A stretch of 64,000 nt of DNA from Agrobacterium cavarae. GTDB taxonomy: Bacteria; Pseudomonadota; Alphaproteobacteria; Rhizobiales; Rhizobiaceae. Location: assembly GCF_004310285.1 (NCBI RefSeq), contig NZ_SISF01000030.1, forward strand, positions 62,001-126,000. Reading direction: 5' to 3'. Both the position numbers and the translations under genes were made by a program. Positions 17,582-26,527 of the stretch are shown one piece after another. The notes under the pieces were generated by a model. The model did not search any database. It saw nothing but the letters and a program-made list of their open reading frames with translations, and was not told where the DNA came from. Position 1 is the stretch's first letter, and every line of letters starts with the position of its first letter.

Positions 17582-18922
17582 ATGTCCAAGGCCCCCATCA
17601 CCACAGCCTTTGCCACGGCAATCAGCGACGCCGATCCCCGCCAGGATAGTGCGGCCATGGAAGCCGCGCGGGTAGCGATTATCGATTTTCTGGCCTGTGC
17701 CATCGCCGGCGCCAATGACCCTACGACGGATATCCTCGCCAAGGCAGTGGGCGTCGATCTTCCAGGCAACGCGATCCTCATCGGCCGAGCCGCAAAGACG
17801 GACCCTCTCACGGCTGCGGTCATCAATGGTTACGCTGGCCACGTACTGGACTATGACGATGTTCATTCCAGCGTGCGCGGCCATCCGACCACCGTCATTC
17901 TACCAGCTCTGCTGGCATTCGCCGCCGATGAGAGCGTAAGGGCAGACGCCCTTGTTGCGTCTTACATCGTCGGGCTGGAAGCAATGGCGCGGCTCGGACT
18001 GTCTCTCGGTTCCAGGCACTACGAAAATGGCTTCCACGCAACCGCTACGCTTGGACCGATCGGTGTTGCCGCCGCCATCAGCCATCTCACCGGCGCGACC
18101 GCCGAAAAGACCGCGATCGCACTTGGGCTTGCCGCAACCCAGGCCTCCGGCCTGCGCCTGCAATTCGGCTTCGATGCCAAGCCCTACCATGCCGGAATGG
18201 CGGCGCGCTCCGGCCTGCTTGCTGCCCGGCTGGCGGCGGCTGGCTTCAGCGGCGCGCCGGATTTTCTCGACAACCCAACCGGCTTTTACTCCGCTTACGG
18301 CTTCGGAGCCTCTCGGCCGGAACTGGCGAGCGAAAACTGGGGCGCTCCGTGGCAGATCGCATCGCCCGGCCTGACGCTGAAAGCCTATCCATGCTGCACG
18401 GCAAGTCATCCGGTGGCATCCCTCGGCATCGAGCTTCACCGCGAAGGTCTGGTTGCGGATCAGGTGGAAGCCGTCACGTTCACCTATCCCCCAGGCGCGG
18501 ACGCCGCTCTTGTGGTCACAAAGCCGGAAAACGGTATCGAAGCCCGTTTCAGTCCGGAATATGTGTTTGCTGCCGCCCTGCTGGATGGGGCGCTGAGACT
18601 TGATCATTTCGACGAAAGACCGGTCGAAGATCGCATTATGGCGCTTGCTGCCAAGGCCAGCCGCCGCCACGACAATACCGCGCCGCGTATGTCGAGCGAT
18701 CCGAGCACGCGCTTCGTGCTTCTGGATGTCGCGCTCAAGGATGGCACGAAGATCCACCGTCGTTTCGACGGCTTGCCAAGCCTCACCGATCTCGAACAAA
18801 AATTCAAGAATGCGACTTCAGGGAGCTCGGCTTTCGCCGATATTCCCGAACTCGTTCGCAGCATGGAAAGCGAGGCCGATCTCGCCCGCCTTCTGTCCCT
18901 GCTCAACCAGACCTCCCTCTGA
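17582..18922 (+). CDS. MmgE/PrpD family protein
   Basis: The 446-residue protein belongs to the MmgE/PrpD family, which includes 2-methylcitrate dehydratase, cis-aconitate decarboxylase, iminodisuccinate epimerase and B. subtilis YxeQ. Recognisable segments are IIDFLACAIAGANDP, the conserved GYAGHVLDYDDVH (about 85-97), the HP motif RGHPTTVILPALLA and KAYPCCTASHP. These genes cannot be assigned a substrate by sequence alone. The ATG at 17582 directly follows the ATPase stop. Its position between an amino acid importer and an LLM monooxygenase matches yxeQ rather than the prp locus, since no methylcitrate synthase or lyase is present. Confidence 0.88.
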   Translation: MSKAPITTAFATAISDADPRQDSAAMEAARVAIIDFLACAIAGANDPTTDILAKAVGVDLPGNAILIGRAAKTDPLTAAVINGYAGHVLDYDDVHSSVRGHPTTVILPALLAFAADESVRADALVASYIVGLEAMARLGLSLGSRHYENGFHATATLGPIGVAAAISHLTGATAEKTAIALGLAATQASGLRLQFGFDAKPYHAGMAARSGLLAARLAAAGFSGAPDFLDNPTGFYSAYGFGASRPELASENWGAPWQIASPGLTLKAYPCCTASHPVASLGIELHREGLVADQVEAVTFTYPPGADAALVVTKPENGIEARFSPEYVFAAALLDGALRLDHFDERPVEDRIMALAAKASRRHDNTAPRMSSDPSTRFVLLDVALKDGTKIHRRFDGLPSLTDLEQKFKNATSGSSAFADIPELVRSMESEADLARLLSLLNQTSL

Positions 18923-18937
18923 CGAAAGACGTATGCC

Positions 18938-20242
18938 ATGACTGCCAAGCGACAAATCCACCTCGGCCTGTTTCTCCAGGGCGCAGGCCATCACGTCTCC
19001 GGCTGGCGGCACCCGAAAGCGGAAGCAGGAAGCGAGAATTTCGACCTGCTTCGCCGCGTCACGCAAGCCGCCGAACAGGCGAAGTTCGACATGGTGTTTC
19101 TAGCGGATGGATTGACCAGTGGCGTCGATGCCCATCCGTCCACGATCGCCCGTTTCGAACCTCTGACGCTGCTTGCAGCACTTGCCCTCGTCACCGACAA
19201 GATCGGTCTTGCCGCAACATCCTCCACCACCTACGGCGAACCCTACCATACAGCTCGGGCCTTCTCCTCGATCGATCATCTGAGCCACGGGCGCGCCGCA
19301 TGGAATATCGTCACGACCTCCTATGCCCGCACGGCCAACAACTTCTCGAAGTCGCATCCCGAGCATGATGAGCGCTATGCGGTGGCGGAAGAGTTCGTCG
19401 ATGTGGTTCGCGGTCTATGGGACAGCTGGGATGATGACGCCTTCATCAAGGACAAGCAGAGCGGCATCTATGCCGATCCGAACAAGGTACATATGCTGGA
19501 CCACCAGGGTAAATATTACTCGGTCAAAGGCCCTCTCAACATTCCCCGATCGCCACAGGGCCACCCTATCCTGATCCAGGCCGGCTCGTCGGGCCCAGGC
19601 CAGGATCTTGCGGCGCGCACTGCTGATGTCGTGTTTACGGCGCAGCAAAGCCTTGCGGAGGCGCAGGGGTTTTACAAGAGCCTGAAATCGCGCGTCGAGA
19701 AATTCGGCCGTCCTGCAGATGCCGTTGCCGTCATGCCGGGCTTTCTGCCGGTGATTGGGCGCACGTCGAAAGAAGCGGCGGAAAAACTGGCAGAGCTCGA
19801 CCAGTGGACGGAGCTGAAAAGCGCCATGCCGCTTCTCGAAGAGCGCATCGGTCACAGCCTCGCAGACTATGATCCAGACGGTCCCTTGCCGGATCTGCCC
19901 ATTTCCGATCAGTTGCGCAGCCGGGCCGAGCTTTTGACGGCACTGGCCAGACGCGAGAACCTGACGATCCGCCAGTTGGCCCTTCGCGTGGCTGCCGGAC
20001 GTGGGCACCATATCGTGCTCGGCACGCCGGTCGATGTCGCGGACCGGATGCAGGAATGGTTCGAAACCCGGGCCGCCGACGGCTTTAACGTTATGCCGCC
20101 CTTCTTCCCGGAGGGCCTGGAAGACTTCACGCAATTGGTTGTGCCCATTCTGCAGGAGCGCGGGCTGTTCCGAACCGAATATACAGGCTCGACCCTGCGC
20201 GACCATCTTGGTCTGGCGCGTCCGGCACTCACCTCACAGTAA
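18938..20242 (+). CDS. LLM-class flavin-dependent monooxygenase (NtaA/SnaA/YxeK group)
   Basis: The 434-residue FMN-dependent enzyme of the bacterial luciferase-like superfamily has the NtaA/SnaA/DszA opening LGLFLQGAGHHVSGWRHP, LADGL, the GRAAWNIVTTSYARTANNF flavin-site stretch and HPILIQAGSSGPGQDLAARTADVVFT. Members of this group oxidise organosulfur or aminopolycarboxylate compounds and need a separate FMN reductase, which is not visible nearby. It starts 15 bp after the MmgE/PrpD gene and ends the operon. The neighbours point to C-S bond cleavage of a succinated or otherwise alkylated thiol. Confidence 0.9.
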   Translation: MTAKRQIHLGLFLQGAGHHVSGWRHPKAEAGSENFDLLRRVTQAAEQAKFDMVFLADGLTSGVDAHPSTIARFEPLTLLAALALVTDKIGLAATSSTTYGEPYHTARAFSSIDHLSHGRAAWNIVTTSYARTANNFSKSHPEHDERYAVAEEFVDVVRGLWDSWDDDAFIKDKQSGIYADPNKVHMLDHQGKYYSVKGPLNIPRSPQGHPILIQAGSSGPGQDLAARTADVVFTAQQSLAEAQGFYKSLKSRVEKFGRPADAVAVMPGFLPVIGRTSKEAAEKLAELDQWTELKSAMPLLEERIGHSLADYDPDGPLPDLPISDQLRSRAELLTALARRENLTIRQLALRVAAGRGHHIVLGTPVDVADRMQEWFETRAADGFNVMPPFFPEGLEDFTQLVVPILQERGLFRTEYTGSTLRDHLGLARPALTSQ

Positions 20243-20290
20243 CAGCAAGAGAAAGCGGATGAGGGCGTGAGCGGGGGGCCATATCCACCA

Positions 20291-20324
20291 AGCGGGCATA
20301 GCGGCTAAAACTGCCTCGCCCGCT
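20291..20324. terminator. Possible bidirectional terminator hairpin between convergent operons
   Basis: AGCGGGC (20291-20297) pairs with GCCCGCT (20318-20324) across a 20-nt loop, lying between the convergent monooxygenase and LysR genes. There is no T run, so this is a weak call. Confidence 0.3.
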
Positions 20325-20343
20325 CGGCATTGCATGGCAAGGA

Positions 20344-21288
20344 TTACCGTGCGCCGAAGATCGCCTGCATGCCGCCTGCGCCGAAATCTGTCAGGGCTTT
20401 GCGCATTTCCGAGATGAAGGCATGCTGCAAGCGGGAGCGTGGAACACCTTTGCGGGTTATCATCACCGCCGGCACTTCGATGGGTGGGAGAAAATCACAC
20501 TCCACCATACCCAGCCCTGCGTTGAAGGCGGCGGTATAGGGATCGATGATGGCGCACCCGATGCCAGCACTTGCCAGAACCGCTGCCGTGGCGCAGTAGC
20601 GGACTTCCACGCGAGGCTTGTACGGCACGCCGTCCCGGTCGAACGCGGCGCGTATCTCACGACCAAGGGTGGAGTCGATCTCAAGCCCGACGAAATCTCT
20701 TTTTGCCAGCGTTTCGGCATTGATCACGTTGCCAGAAACCGCCTCCCCTTTCGGCAGCACTGCCACCATATGGGTGCGCGCCAGGATTTCGATATGGACG
20801 GCGGGATGCCGCTCAAGGGCAAGCGCCAGACCGATATCCGCATTTCCACTTTGCACCGCTTCGACGACATGTTCCAGGCGCCGCACATCATAGGCGATGG
20901 AGACGTCTTTGCGCTCCTTGAGGAACCGGCGCATAGCAAGCGGCGCGACCGTGTGTCCGAGCGGCGGCGTTGCGATGACCCGCAATCGCCCGGATACGCC
21001 TTGACGCATGTCCTGCGCCCGCGATGCGAACCCTCTGAGAAGACCGAAGACAGGCTTGATATCCTCATGCAGCGCAACGGCTTCTTCCGTGGGCTGAAGG
21101 CGGCGGTGCAGGCGTTCAAAAAGCGTGACACCCGTCTGCGCTTCCAACTGGCGGATACCGTTGGAGACGGCGGGCTGGGAGATGCCAAGCTGCTCTGCAG
21201 CCTCCACCGTCGTCCCGCAACGCATGATCGCGTCGAAAATTTCCAGCAGACGCAGCGAAAGATCGGGCTTGCCGGAGGGATCGCTCAT
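20344..21288 (-). CDS. LysR family transcriptional regulator of the hydantoin locus
   Basis: The 314-residue regulator has an N-terminal winged helix-turn-helix (SLRLLEIFDAIMRCGTTVEAAEQLGISQPAVSNGIRQLE, about 10-50) and a C-terminal co-inducer domain with two periplasmic-binding-like halves. It overlaps the racemase gene by 4 bases (ATGA), so it is the last gene of the hydantoin operon. This is unusual because LysR genes are normally divergent from their targets. It probably controls the operon it ends in response to a hydantoin or amino acid. Confidence 0.92.
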   Translation of the reverse strand: MSDPSGKPDLSLRLLEIFDAIMRCGTTVEAAEQLGISQPAVSNGIRQLEAQTGVTLFERLHRRLQPTEEAVALHEDIKPVFGLLRGFASRAQDMRQGVSGRLRVIATPPLGHTVAPLAMRRFLKERKDVSIAYDVRRLEHVVEAVQSGNADIGLALALERHPAVHIEILARTHMVAVLPKGEAVSGNVINAETLAKRDFVGLEIDSTLGREIRAAFDRDGVPYKPRVEVRYCATAAVLASAGIGCAIIDPYTAAFNAGLGMVECDFLPPIEVPAVMITRKGVPRSRLQHAFISEMRKALTDFGAGGMQAIFGAR

Positions 21289-21956
21289 GGGCTCGCCGTT
21301 GCCAGCATGCCGAAGGCCATGGCAACCGCAGCCTGGGTCGGATCGATGACGGGGCAGCCGACCTCCTCCTCAAGCCTTTTGCGGTGTCCCGACATACCGG
21401 CGCATCCAAGCACGATCGCGCCAGCGCCAAGGTTCCTCAGCTTGGCTGCGGAGCGGATCAGCAGACCATAGCTTTCCTCGCCGTGACCGCTATCGGCAAC
21501 ACTGACGTCACCCTCCAGCGCAACTTCCCCTGCCAACCGGTGATCGACACCCAGACGACGCAGATTGCTCAGATGCCGCGGGATGGATGCTTCCGCAACG
21601 GCGATGACGCCGAACAGGTCGGCAAGCACCATAGCGGAAAGGACGCCTGCGTCCTGAATGCCGAAGACCGGGCTTTTGGTGATCGAGCGCGCAAGATCGA
21701 GACCGGGCTGCGAATAACAGGCCAGAACATAGGCCGCGGCATCGGGACGGGCATCGATCACCGCCGCCGTGTTAATCGCTGCTTCCGCGACATCTCTCTG
21801 GGTCGCCACGCCGGGCGGTCCGTGCTCGATGGTGACGCATTCTATGACCGGTCCACCGATCGACGAAAAGCCAGCAAGCGCCGATCTCAACCCTTGCGTG
21901 ACCGATTCGGAACTGTTGGGGTTGATGACCAGGATGGTGCGGGATGCTGCATTCAT
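21285..21956 (-). CDS. hyuA: Asp/Glu/hydantoin racemase family protein
   Basis: The 223-residue cofactor-independent racemase has the family opening ILVINPNSSESVT and the two catalytic cysteines expected at Cys80 (VLACYSQPG) and Cys185 (VLGCAGM). In this operon it would interconvert D- and L-5-substituted hydantoins, letting the D-specific enzymes use both. It is coupled by a 1-base overlap (TGATG) to the hydantoinase gene and by a 4-base overlap to the LysR gene. Aspartate or allantoin racemase activity cannot be excluded by sequence, but the D-carbamoylase neighbour favours hydantoin racemase. Confidence 0.82.
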   Translation of the reverse strand: MNAASRTILVINPNSSESVTQGLRSALAGFSSIGGPVIECVTIEHGPPGVATQRDVAEAAINTAAVIDARPDAAAYVLACYSQPGLDLARSITKSPVFGIQDAGVLSAMVLADLFGVIAVAEASIPRHLSNLRRLGVDHRLAGEVALEGDVSVADSGHGEESYGLLIRSAAKLRNLGAGAIVLGCAGMSGHRKRLEEEVGCPVIDPTQAAVAMAFGMLATASP

Positions 21957-23413
21957 CAGGGAGCCACCTCATGACCATAGCGGGCTGCGACTTCGAACTC
22001 CACGGCGCGGTGGCCGGGCATGGCGCCGGTATCGACCGGCTTTCTGGCAATGAACCGGCCTTCTCCTCGGCCGGCCTTGAGCACGCCCTTTTCAACGATC
22101 GTCCGGCCATTATTCATGACGAGTTCCGGCCACCCACGAATATCCATTCCCTCGAAGGGTGTATAATCCATATTGTCATGCTGCATGTGAAGATCGACCT
22201 TGCGGCTCTCTTCCGGGTTCCAGATCGCAATGTCGGCGTCGAAGCCTGGCGCTATCGCACCCTTCCGGTCGAGGCCAAAGACCCTGGCGGCGTTCGAACT
22301 CGACAGCCTGACGAAATCGCCAAGCGTGATCTTCCCTTTCCCCACACCTTCCGAGAAGAGATAGGGCAGGCGCATCGCAATACCCGGCATCCCGTTGGCA
22401 ATTTTGGGGTATGGCGCGTCCAGACCGTTGAGGAACTTGCCGGACGCGTCTGCCCTGTAGGGCGCGTGATCGGAGGAGACACTTTCGAACGTGCCGGAAC
22501 GGATATGTTGCCAGAGCGCATCCTGCGTCTCGTGGTCACGCAACGGCGGCGAGCAGATATATTTGGCGCCTTCCGTCCCCGGTCGATCAAGATCGGCGCG
22601 GGTGAGTGCCAGATATTGCGGGCATGTCTCTGCAAAGATCTTGCTGCCCGCGAATTTTTCCCGGCGAACGATCTCCGCCCCACCTCTGGTGGAAACGTGA
22701 ACTATGAACAGCGCGGCATCCACGAGCTTGGCGAGCGAAATGGCGCGGTTGATCGCTTCTTCTTCCGCCAGTTCCGGCCTGCTCAGCGCGTGATAGCGCG
22801 GCTCGGTGAGACCCGCCTGCGCGAAGCGGCGGTTCATCCACTTCACCATCTCGTTGTTTTCAGCATGAACCATGGTCAGCGCGCCATGGGTCTTGGCAAC
22901 CGTCAGGATGTCCAGCATGCCGGCATCGCCGATATTCATCAGGTCATAGGTCATGAAGACCTTGAACGAGGTGATACCCCTGGCGAAAACACCCGGCAGT
23001 TCGTCGAGGACCGCCGGCGAAGGATCGGAGATGATCAGATGGTAGGAGTAATCGATGACGGAGTTTGGGGCGGCACGTCCGTCATAGGTGGCGATGACAT
23101 CGGCGATTGATTGACCACGATGTTGCGCGGCAAAAGGCACGAAACAGGAATTGGCGCCGAAGGCTGCCGAGACGGAACCGGAATAGTAATCATCCGCCGT
23201 CATGACGCCGGATGAACTTTCCTGGGCGATGTGGCAGTGCGCTTCGATACCGCCCGGCAAAACGAGCCGCCCACCGGCGTCGATGCGGCGCTCCCCACCA
23301 GGAATATGCTCCGCGACCGCGACGATCTTACCACCGGCGATCCCGACATCCGCCTTGAAGGTCTCGTGAGGCGTGACGACCGTACCGCCGTGAATAACCG
23401 TATCGTACTGCAT
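21956..23413 (-). CDS. hyuH: D-hydantoinase / dihydropyrimidinase family amidohydrolase
   Basis: The 485-residue cyclic amidohydrolase opens hydantoin or dihydropyrimidine rings to N-carbamoyl amino acids. Metal ligands are His59 and His61 in GIEAHCH, the carboxylated Lys151 in SFKVFMTY, His183 in VHAEN, His239 in VHVSTRGG, and the Asp of SSDHAPY. The first motif is HCH rather than the usual HTH. A longer frame to 23545 exists, but AGGAAG precedes the ATG at 23413 and homology starts there. Placement beside a D-carbamoylase and a racemase makes D-hydantoinase more likely than the reductive pyrimidine pathway; no dihydropyrimidine dehydrogenase is present. Confidence 0.87.
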   Translation of the reverse strand: MQYDTVIHGGTVVTPHETFKADVGIAGGKIVAVAEHIPGGERRIDAGGRLVLPGGIEAHCHIAQESSSGVMTADDYYSGSVSAAFGANSCFVPFAAQHRGQSIADVIATYDGRAAPNSVIDYSYHLIISDPSPAVLDELPGVFARGITSFKVFMTYDLMNIGDAGMLDILTVAKTHGALTMVHAENNEMVKWMNRRFAQAGLTEPRYHALSRPELAEEEAINRAISLAKLVDAALFIVHVSTRGGAEIVRREKFAGSKIFAETCPQYLALTRADLDRPGTEGAKYICSPPLRDHETQDALWQHIRSGTFESVSSDHAPYRADASGKFLNGLDAPYPKIANGMPGIAMRLPYLFSEGVGKGKITLGDFVRLSSSNAARVFGLDRKGAIAPGFDADIAIWNPEESRKVDLHMQHDNMDYTPFEGMDIRGWPELVMNNGRTIVEKGVLKAGRGEGRFIARKPVDTGAMPGHRAVEFEVAARYGHEVAP

Positions 23414-23427
23414 CGTGCTTCCTATGC

Positions 23428-24354
23428 TCAAACGGCGATCACTGCGCCTGTCTGCGAGGTGATCCGGCCATAATGCTCTACGCGGCGATGGCGCGCAAAG
23501 TCGAAGATCGTCGACTTTCCGAAGGCGCATTTGGCAAAATCGCAATCGGCGAAGATCAACTCGTCCTCCTCCGTTTCGGCACGCGCAAGTACAAAGCCAT
23601 CCGGATCGACGATGATGGAGCCGCCCATAAGTGGATGGCCGTCCTCGACGCCTGCCTTGGCGACGCCAACCACATAGGTGGCGTTCTGATAGGCACCAGA
23701 CTGAAGCGAAAGGTCCGAGTGGAAGAGACGCTTCTCCAAGCCTTCGGCACTCATCTGGCTGTTCACAGACGGGGTGTTGTAGCCAATGGTGATCAACTCC
23801 ACACCCTGCAGGCCCATGCAGCGATAGGTCTCAGGCCAGCGGCGATCGTTGCAGATCGCCATGCCCATGATCGCACCCTCGTTGCGCCAGACATTGAAGC
23901 CAAGATCGCCCGGTTCGAAGTAGCGCTTTTCCAGATGCTGGAAGGCGCGCTCCGTATCATATTCGACATGGCCCGGGAGATGAACCTTGCGGTACTTCCC
24001 GACGATCTCGCCCTTGCGGTTCGTCAGGATGGACGTGTTGAAGCGCCGGCCTTCCGGGGTCAATTCCGCGTAGCCGAAGGTCATCGCCATGCCCAGTTCC
24101 CGGGCGCGGTCGAACAACGGCATGGTCGCGCCGTTGGGCATTTCACGCTCGAACCAGGTATCCACCTCGTTCCAGTCCGGCATGTACCAGCGGGGAAAGA
24201 ACGTGGTCAGCGCAAGCTCCGGATAGACGATCATTTGAGCGCCCTTTGCCGCCGCCTGCTCCATCAGGTCCACCATGCGGGCCACCACGACCTCACGGCT
24301 GTCGCTTTTCTGGATGGCGCCGAGCTGGGCGCCTGCAATGATCATTCGTGTCAT
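23428..24354 (-). CDS. hyuC: N-carbamoyl-D-amino acid hydrolase (D-carbamoylase)
   Basis: The 308-residue nitrilase-superfamily enzyme hydrolyses N-carbamoyl-D-amino acids to D-amino acid, CO2 and ammonia. The Glu-Lys-Cys triad is Glu46 in YPELALTTFFPRW, Lys123 in GKYRKVHLPGH and Cys168 in ICNDRRWPE. These stretches, and FQHLEKRYFEPGDLGF, are nearly identical to the well-studied Agrobacterium D-carbamoylase (about 304 residues). AAGGAAGG supports the ATG at 24354 over the upstream GTG at 24378. It lies 14 bp upstream of the hydantoinase gene in the same transcript. This is the most specific enzyme call in the locus and sets its D-stereochemistry. Confidence 0.93.
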   Translation of the reverse strand: MTRMIIAGAQLGAIQKSDSREVVVARMVDLMEQAAAKGAQMIVYPELALTTFFPRWYMPDWNEVDTWFEREMPNGATMPLFDRARELGMAMTFGYAELTPEGRRFNTSILTNRKGEIVGKYRKVHLPGHVEYDTERAFQHLEKRYFEPGDLGFNVWRNEGAIMGMAICNDRRWPETYRCMGLQGVELITIGYNTPSVNSQMSAEGLEKRLFHSDLSLQSGAYQNATYVVGVAKAGVEDGHPLMGGSIIVDPDGFVLARAETEEDELIFADCDFAKCAFGKSTIFDFARHRRVEHYGRITSQTGAVIAV

Positions 24355-24381
24355 GAGATTATCCTTCCTTAAAGTCACGCA

Positions 24382-25047
24382 TCAGGCTGCAAGGCGACGT
24401 TGGAAGCGGCTGACCAGCCGAACCACGGGCCACAGGATGACGAGATATATGAGAGCCGCCAGAACCAGCGGCGAAGCGTTGTAGGTGATCGAACGCGCCA
24501 TATTGGCGGCATAAAGCAGTTCCGAGAGAGACACGACCGAGGCGAGCGATGTGAGCTTCACCACTTCGATCGTATTGGACAAGAGATCGGGCAGCACGTT
24601 ACGCACTGCCTGCGGCAGCACGACGTTCGTCAGCGTCTGTGTCTGACTAAGACCGGTAGACCGCGCCGCCTCCCATTGCCCCTTGCCGATGGAGAGGATG
24701 CCGGCCCGATAGACTTCCGCATAATAGGCGGAGTTATTGAGCAGGAAGGCCAGAACCACCGCGGCGAAGGGCGAGATTTCGATGCCGGCGAAGGGCAATC
24801 CGGAATAGATGAAGATCAGAAGAACCAGCGGCGGCAGCGCACGGAAAATATCGGTGAAGAGAATGGCAGGCACACGCAGCCATCCCCGTGGGCTCAGATT
24901 GGCGAGCGACAGAAGCAGCCCGCCGATCAGTCCAAGCAGAATGACTGCGGCGCACAGTTTGGCTGTCATCCACAGTCCCGACAGCATCAACGGCAGGGAC
25001 TTGGACATGATCGCAATGTTGAAAAACTGGTCGATGAGGTTCTGCAT
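24382..25047 (-). CDS. ABC transporter permease, HisM type (hydantoin operon)
   Basis: The 221-residue membrane subunit has the amino acid permease signature [19 protein letters not shown] and the EAA loop WEAARSTGLSQTQTLTNVVLPQAVRN. It has about five hydrophobic segments. It begins 2 bp after the stop of the other permease and precedes the D-carbamoylase gene by 27 bp. It probably imports hydantoins, carbamoyl amino acids or D-amino acids. Confidence 0.9.
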   Translation of the reverse strand: MQNLIDQFFNIAIMSKSLPLMLSGLWMTAKLCAAVILLGLIGGLLLSLANLSPRGWLRVPAILFTDIFRALPPLVLLIFIYSGLPFAGIEISPFAAVVLAFLLNNSAYYAEVYRAGILSIGKGQWEAARSTGLSQTQTLTNVVLPQAVRNVLPDLLSNTIEVVKLTSLASVVSLSELLYAANMARSITYNASPLVLAALIYLVILWPVVRLVSRFQRRLAA

Positions 25048-25049
25048 GA

Positions 25050-25736
25050 TCAGCGCCCCTGACTTTTGTCGCGACGGCTCTCGAATGTGCGCGCAGCCAG
25101 CACGAGCGGCATGAAGAGAACAAGATAGGCGATGGCTGCAAGCGTCAGCGGCGTCGCGCTCCCAGAAAAGCTCTGAGCCGTGGTTGCCTGCGACAGGATC
25201 TCCGAAACACCGATGACAGAACCGAGAGCCGTCATCTTGGTGATGGCAAGCACCCTGTTCACCAGCGGAGGAATGGCAAGCCGTACGGCTTGCGGCAGAG
25301 CGACGTAAAGCAGGGTGCCGTTAACCCCGAGCCCGGTGGAGATTCCGGCCTCCCACTGGCCACGCTCCACAGAGAGAAAACCTGCCCAGAAGATTTCTTC
25401 GGCAAAGGCAGCCAATGTCAGAGACAAAACGATGAACAGGACCATGGGTCCGGAAAGCTGCACGCCGACGCCTGGCAGGCCGAAGTACAAAAGCAGGATC
25501 AGCACCAGCGGCGGCAGCGCTCGAAATATATCGGCAAAACAGATGATCAGGACGTTCCAGAACCGCAGTCCATAGGTTCGAAGGCACGCGAGCGCGAGCC
25601 CGGTGAGAACCCCCGCAACGACGACCGCAGTACCGATCAAAACCGCGACCACCATTCCAGACAGGATATCCGGAAGATACCGCACCATGACGTCGACATT
25701 GAAGAAGGTGGTGAGGAAGCCGCTCATCGCTGTCAC
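25050..25736 (-). CDS. ABC transporter permease, HisQ type (hydantoin operon)
   Basis: The 228-residue permease has [24 protein letters not shown] and the EAA loop [25 protein letters not shown]. It is a close paralogue in layout of the next permease; together they form a heterodimeric channel. Its start overlaps the ATPase stop by 4 bases, indicating coupled translation. Confidence 0.9.
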   Translation of the reverse strand: MTAMSGFLTTFFNVDVMVRYLPDILSGMVVAVLIGTAVVVAGVLTGLALACLRTYGLRFWNVLIICFADIFRALPPLVLILLLYFGLPGVGVQLSGPMVLFIVLSLTLAAFAEEIFWAGFLSVERGQWEAGISTGLGVNGTLLYVALPQAVRLAIPPLVNRVLAITKMTALGSVIGVSEILSQATTAQSFSGSATPLTLAAIAYLVLFMPLVLAARTFESRRDKSQGR

Positions 25737-26476
25737 CGCGTCACGCGTGAGAGAAAGGCCTTGGTGCGCTCGGCCTTGGGAGCACCGAAAATCTCTTCCG
25801 GCGTGCCTTCCTCGACCACGACACCGCCATCCATGAAGATTACCCGGTCGGCCGTTTCGCGGGCAAAACCCATCTCATGACTAACGACCAGCATGGTCAT
25901 GTCCTTGGTCTTCAGATCCTTCATGACCGCAAGCACGGAGCCGACCAGCTCCGGATCGAGTGCGGAGGTCGGTTCATCGAAAAGCATGACGAGCGGATCG
26001 AGAGCCAGTGCGCGTGCGATCGCGACCCGCTGCTGCTGTCCACCGGACAGCTCAGCCGGCATGGCGTCGGCCTTATGGGCGAGACCCACCCGGTCCAGCA
26101 TATCGATCGAGCGAGCCCTCGCCTCCTCCGCTGAACGGTTCAATGCCTTGCGCTGCGCCAGCATGACGTTCTTTACCACGCTCATATGCGGATAGAGGTG
26201 AAAGCCTTGAAACACCATTCCCACCTTCAACCGCATTCGGTCGAGGTCGCGGCTCGTGCCGCTCATGATGTTGCGCCCATCGATGATGATATCGCCGCTG
26301 GAGGGCTGCTCCAGCCGGTTGCAGCACCGTAACATGGTGCTTTTGCCTGAGCCGGACGGGCCGATGATGAAAACCAGCTCACCCTTCGCCACCTTCAAAT
26401 TGATATCGCGAAGGACGATGTTGTCGCCAAAGCGCTTCTGTAGCGAAACGATCTCCAGCATCGGACGATTTTTCAT
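25733..26476 (-). CDS. ABC transporter ATP-binding protein, polar amino acid type (hydantoin operon)
   Basis: The 247-residue ATPase has Walker [10 protein letters not shown] (39-47), Q-loop [12 protein letters not shown], signature LSGGQQQR, Walker [14 protein letters not shown] and switch [15 protein letters not shown] lies a suitable distance before the ATG. It is the second gene of the operon, 51 bp after the binding-protein gene. A glutamine in the Q-loop is present, so it should be active. Confidence 0.93.
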   Translation of the reverse strand: MKNRPMLEIVSLQKRFGDNIVLRDINLKVAKGELVFIIGPSGSGKSTMLRCCNRLEQPSSGDIIIDGRNIMSGTSRDLDRMRLKVGMVFQGFHLYPHMSVVKNVMLAQRKALNRSAEEARARSIDMLDRVGLAHKADAMPAELSGGQQQRVAIARALALDPLVMLFDEPTSALDPELVGSVLAVMKDLKTKDMTMLVVSHEMGFARETADRVIFMDGGVVVEEGTPEEIFGAPKAERTKAFLSRVTR

Positions 26477-26527
26477 GGGGCGGCTCCTGCATGGGTGCGG
26501 CAGGCATAGACCTGCCGCCGGTCGCTA

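Noticed and set aside
17582..18922. MmgE/PrpD protein as 2-methylcitrate dehydratase
   Set aside because: No prpB or prpC is near, and the gene is embedded in an amino acid importer-monooxygenase operon.
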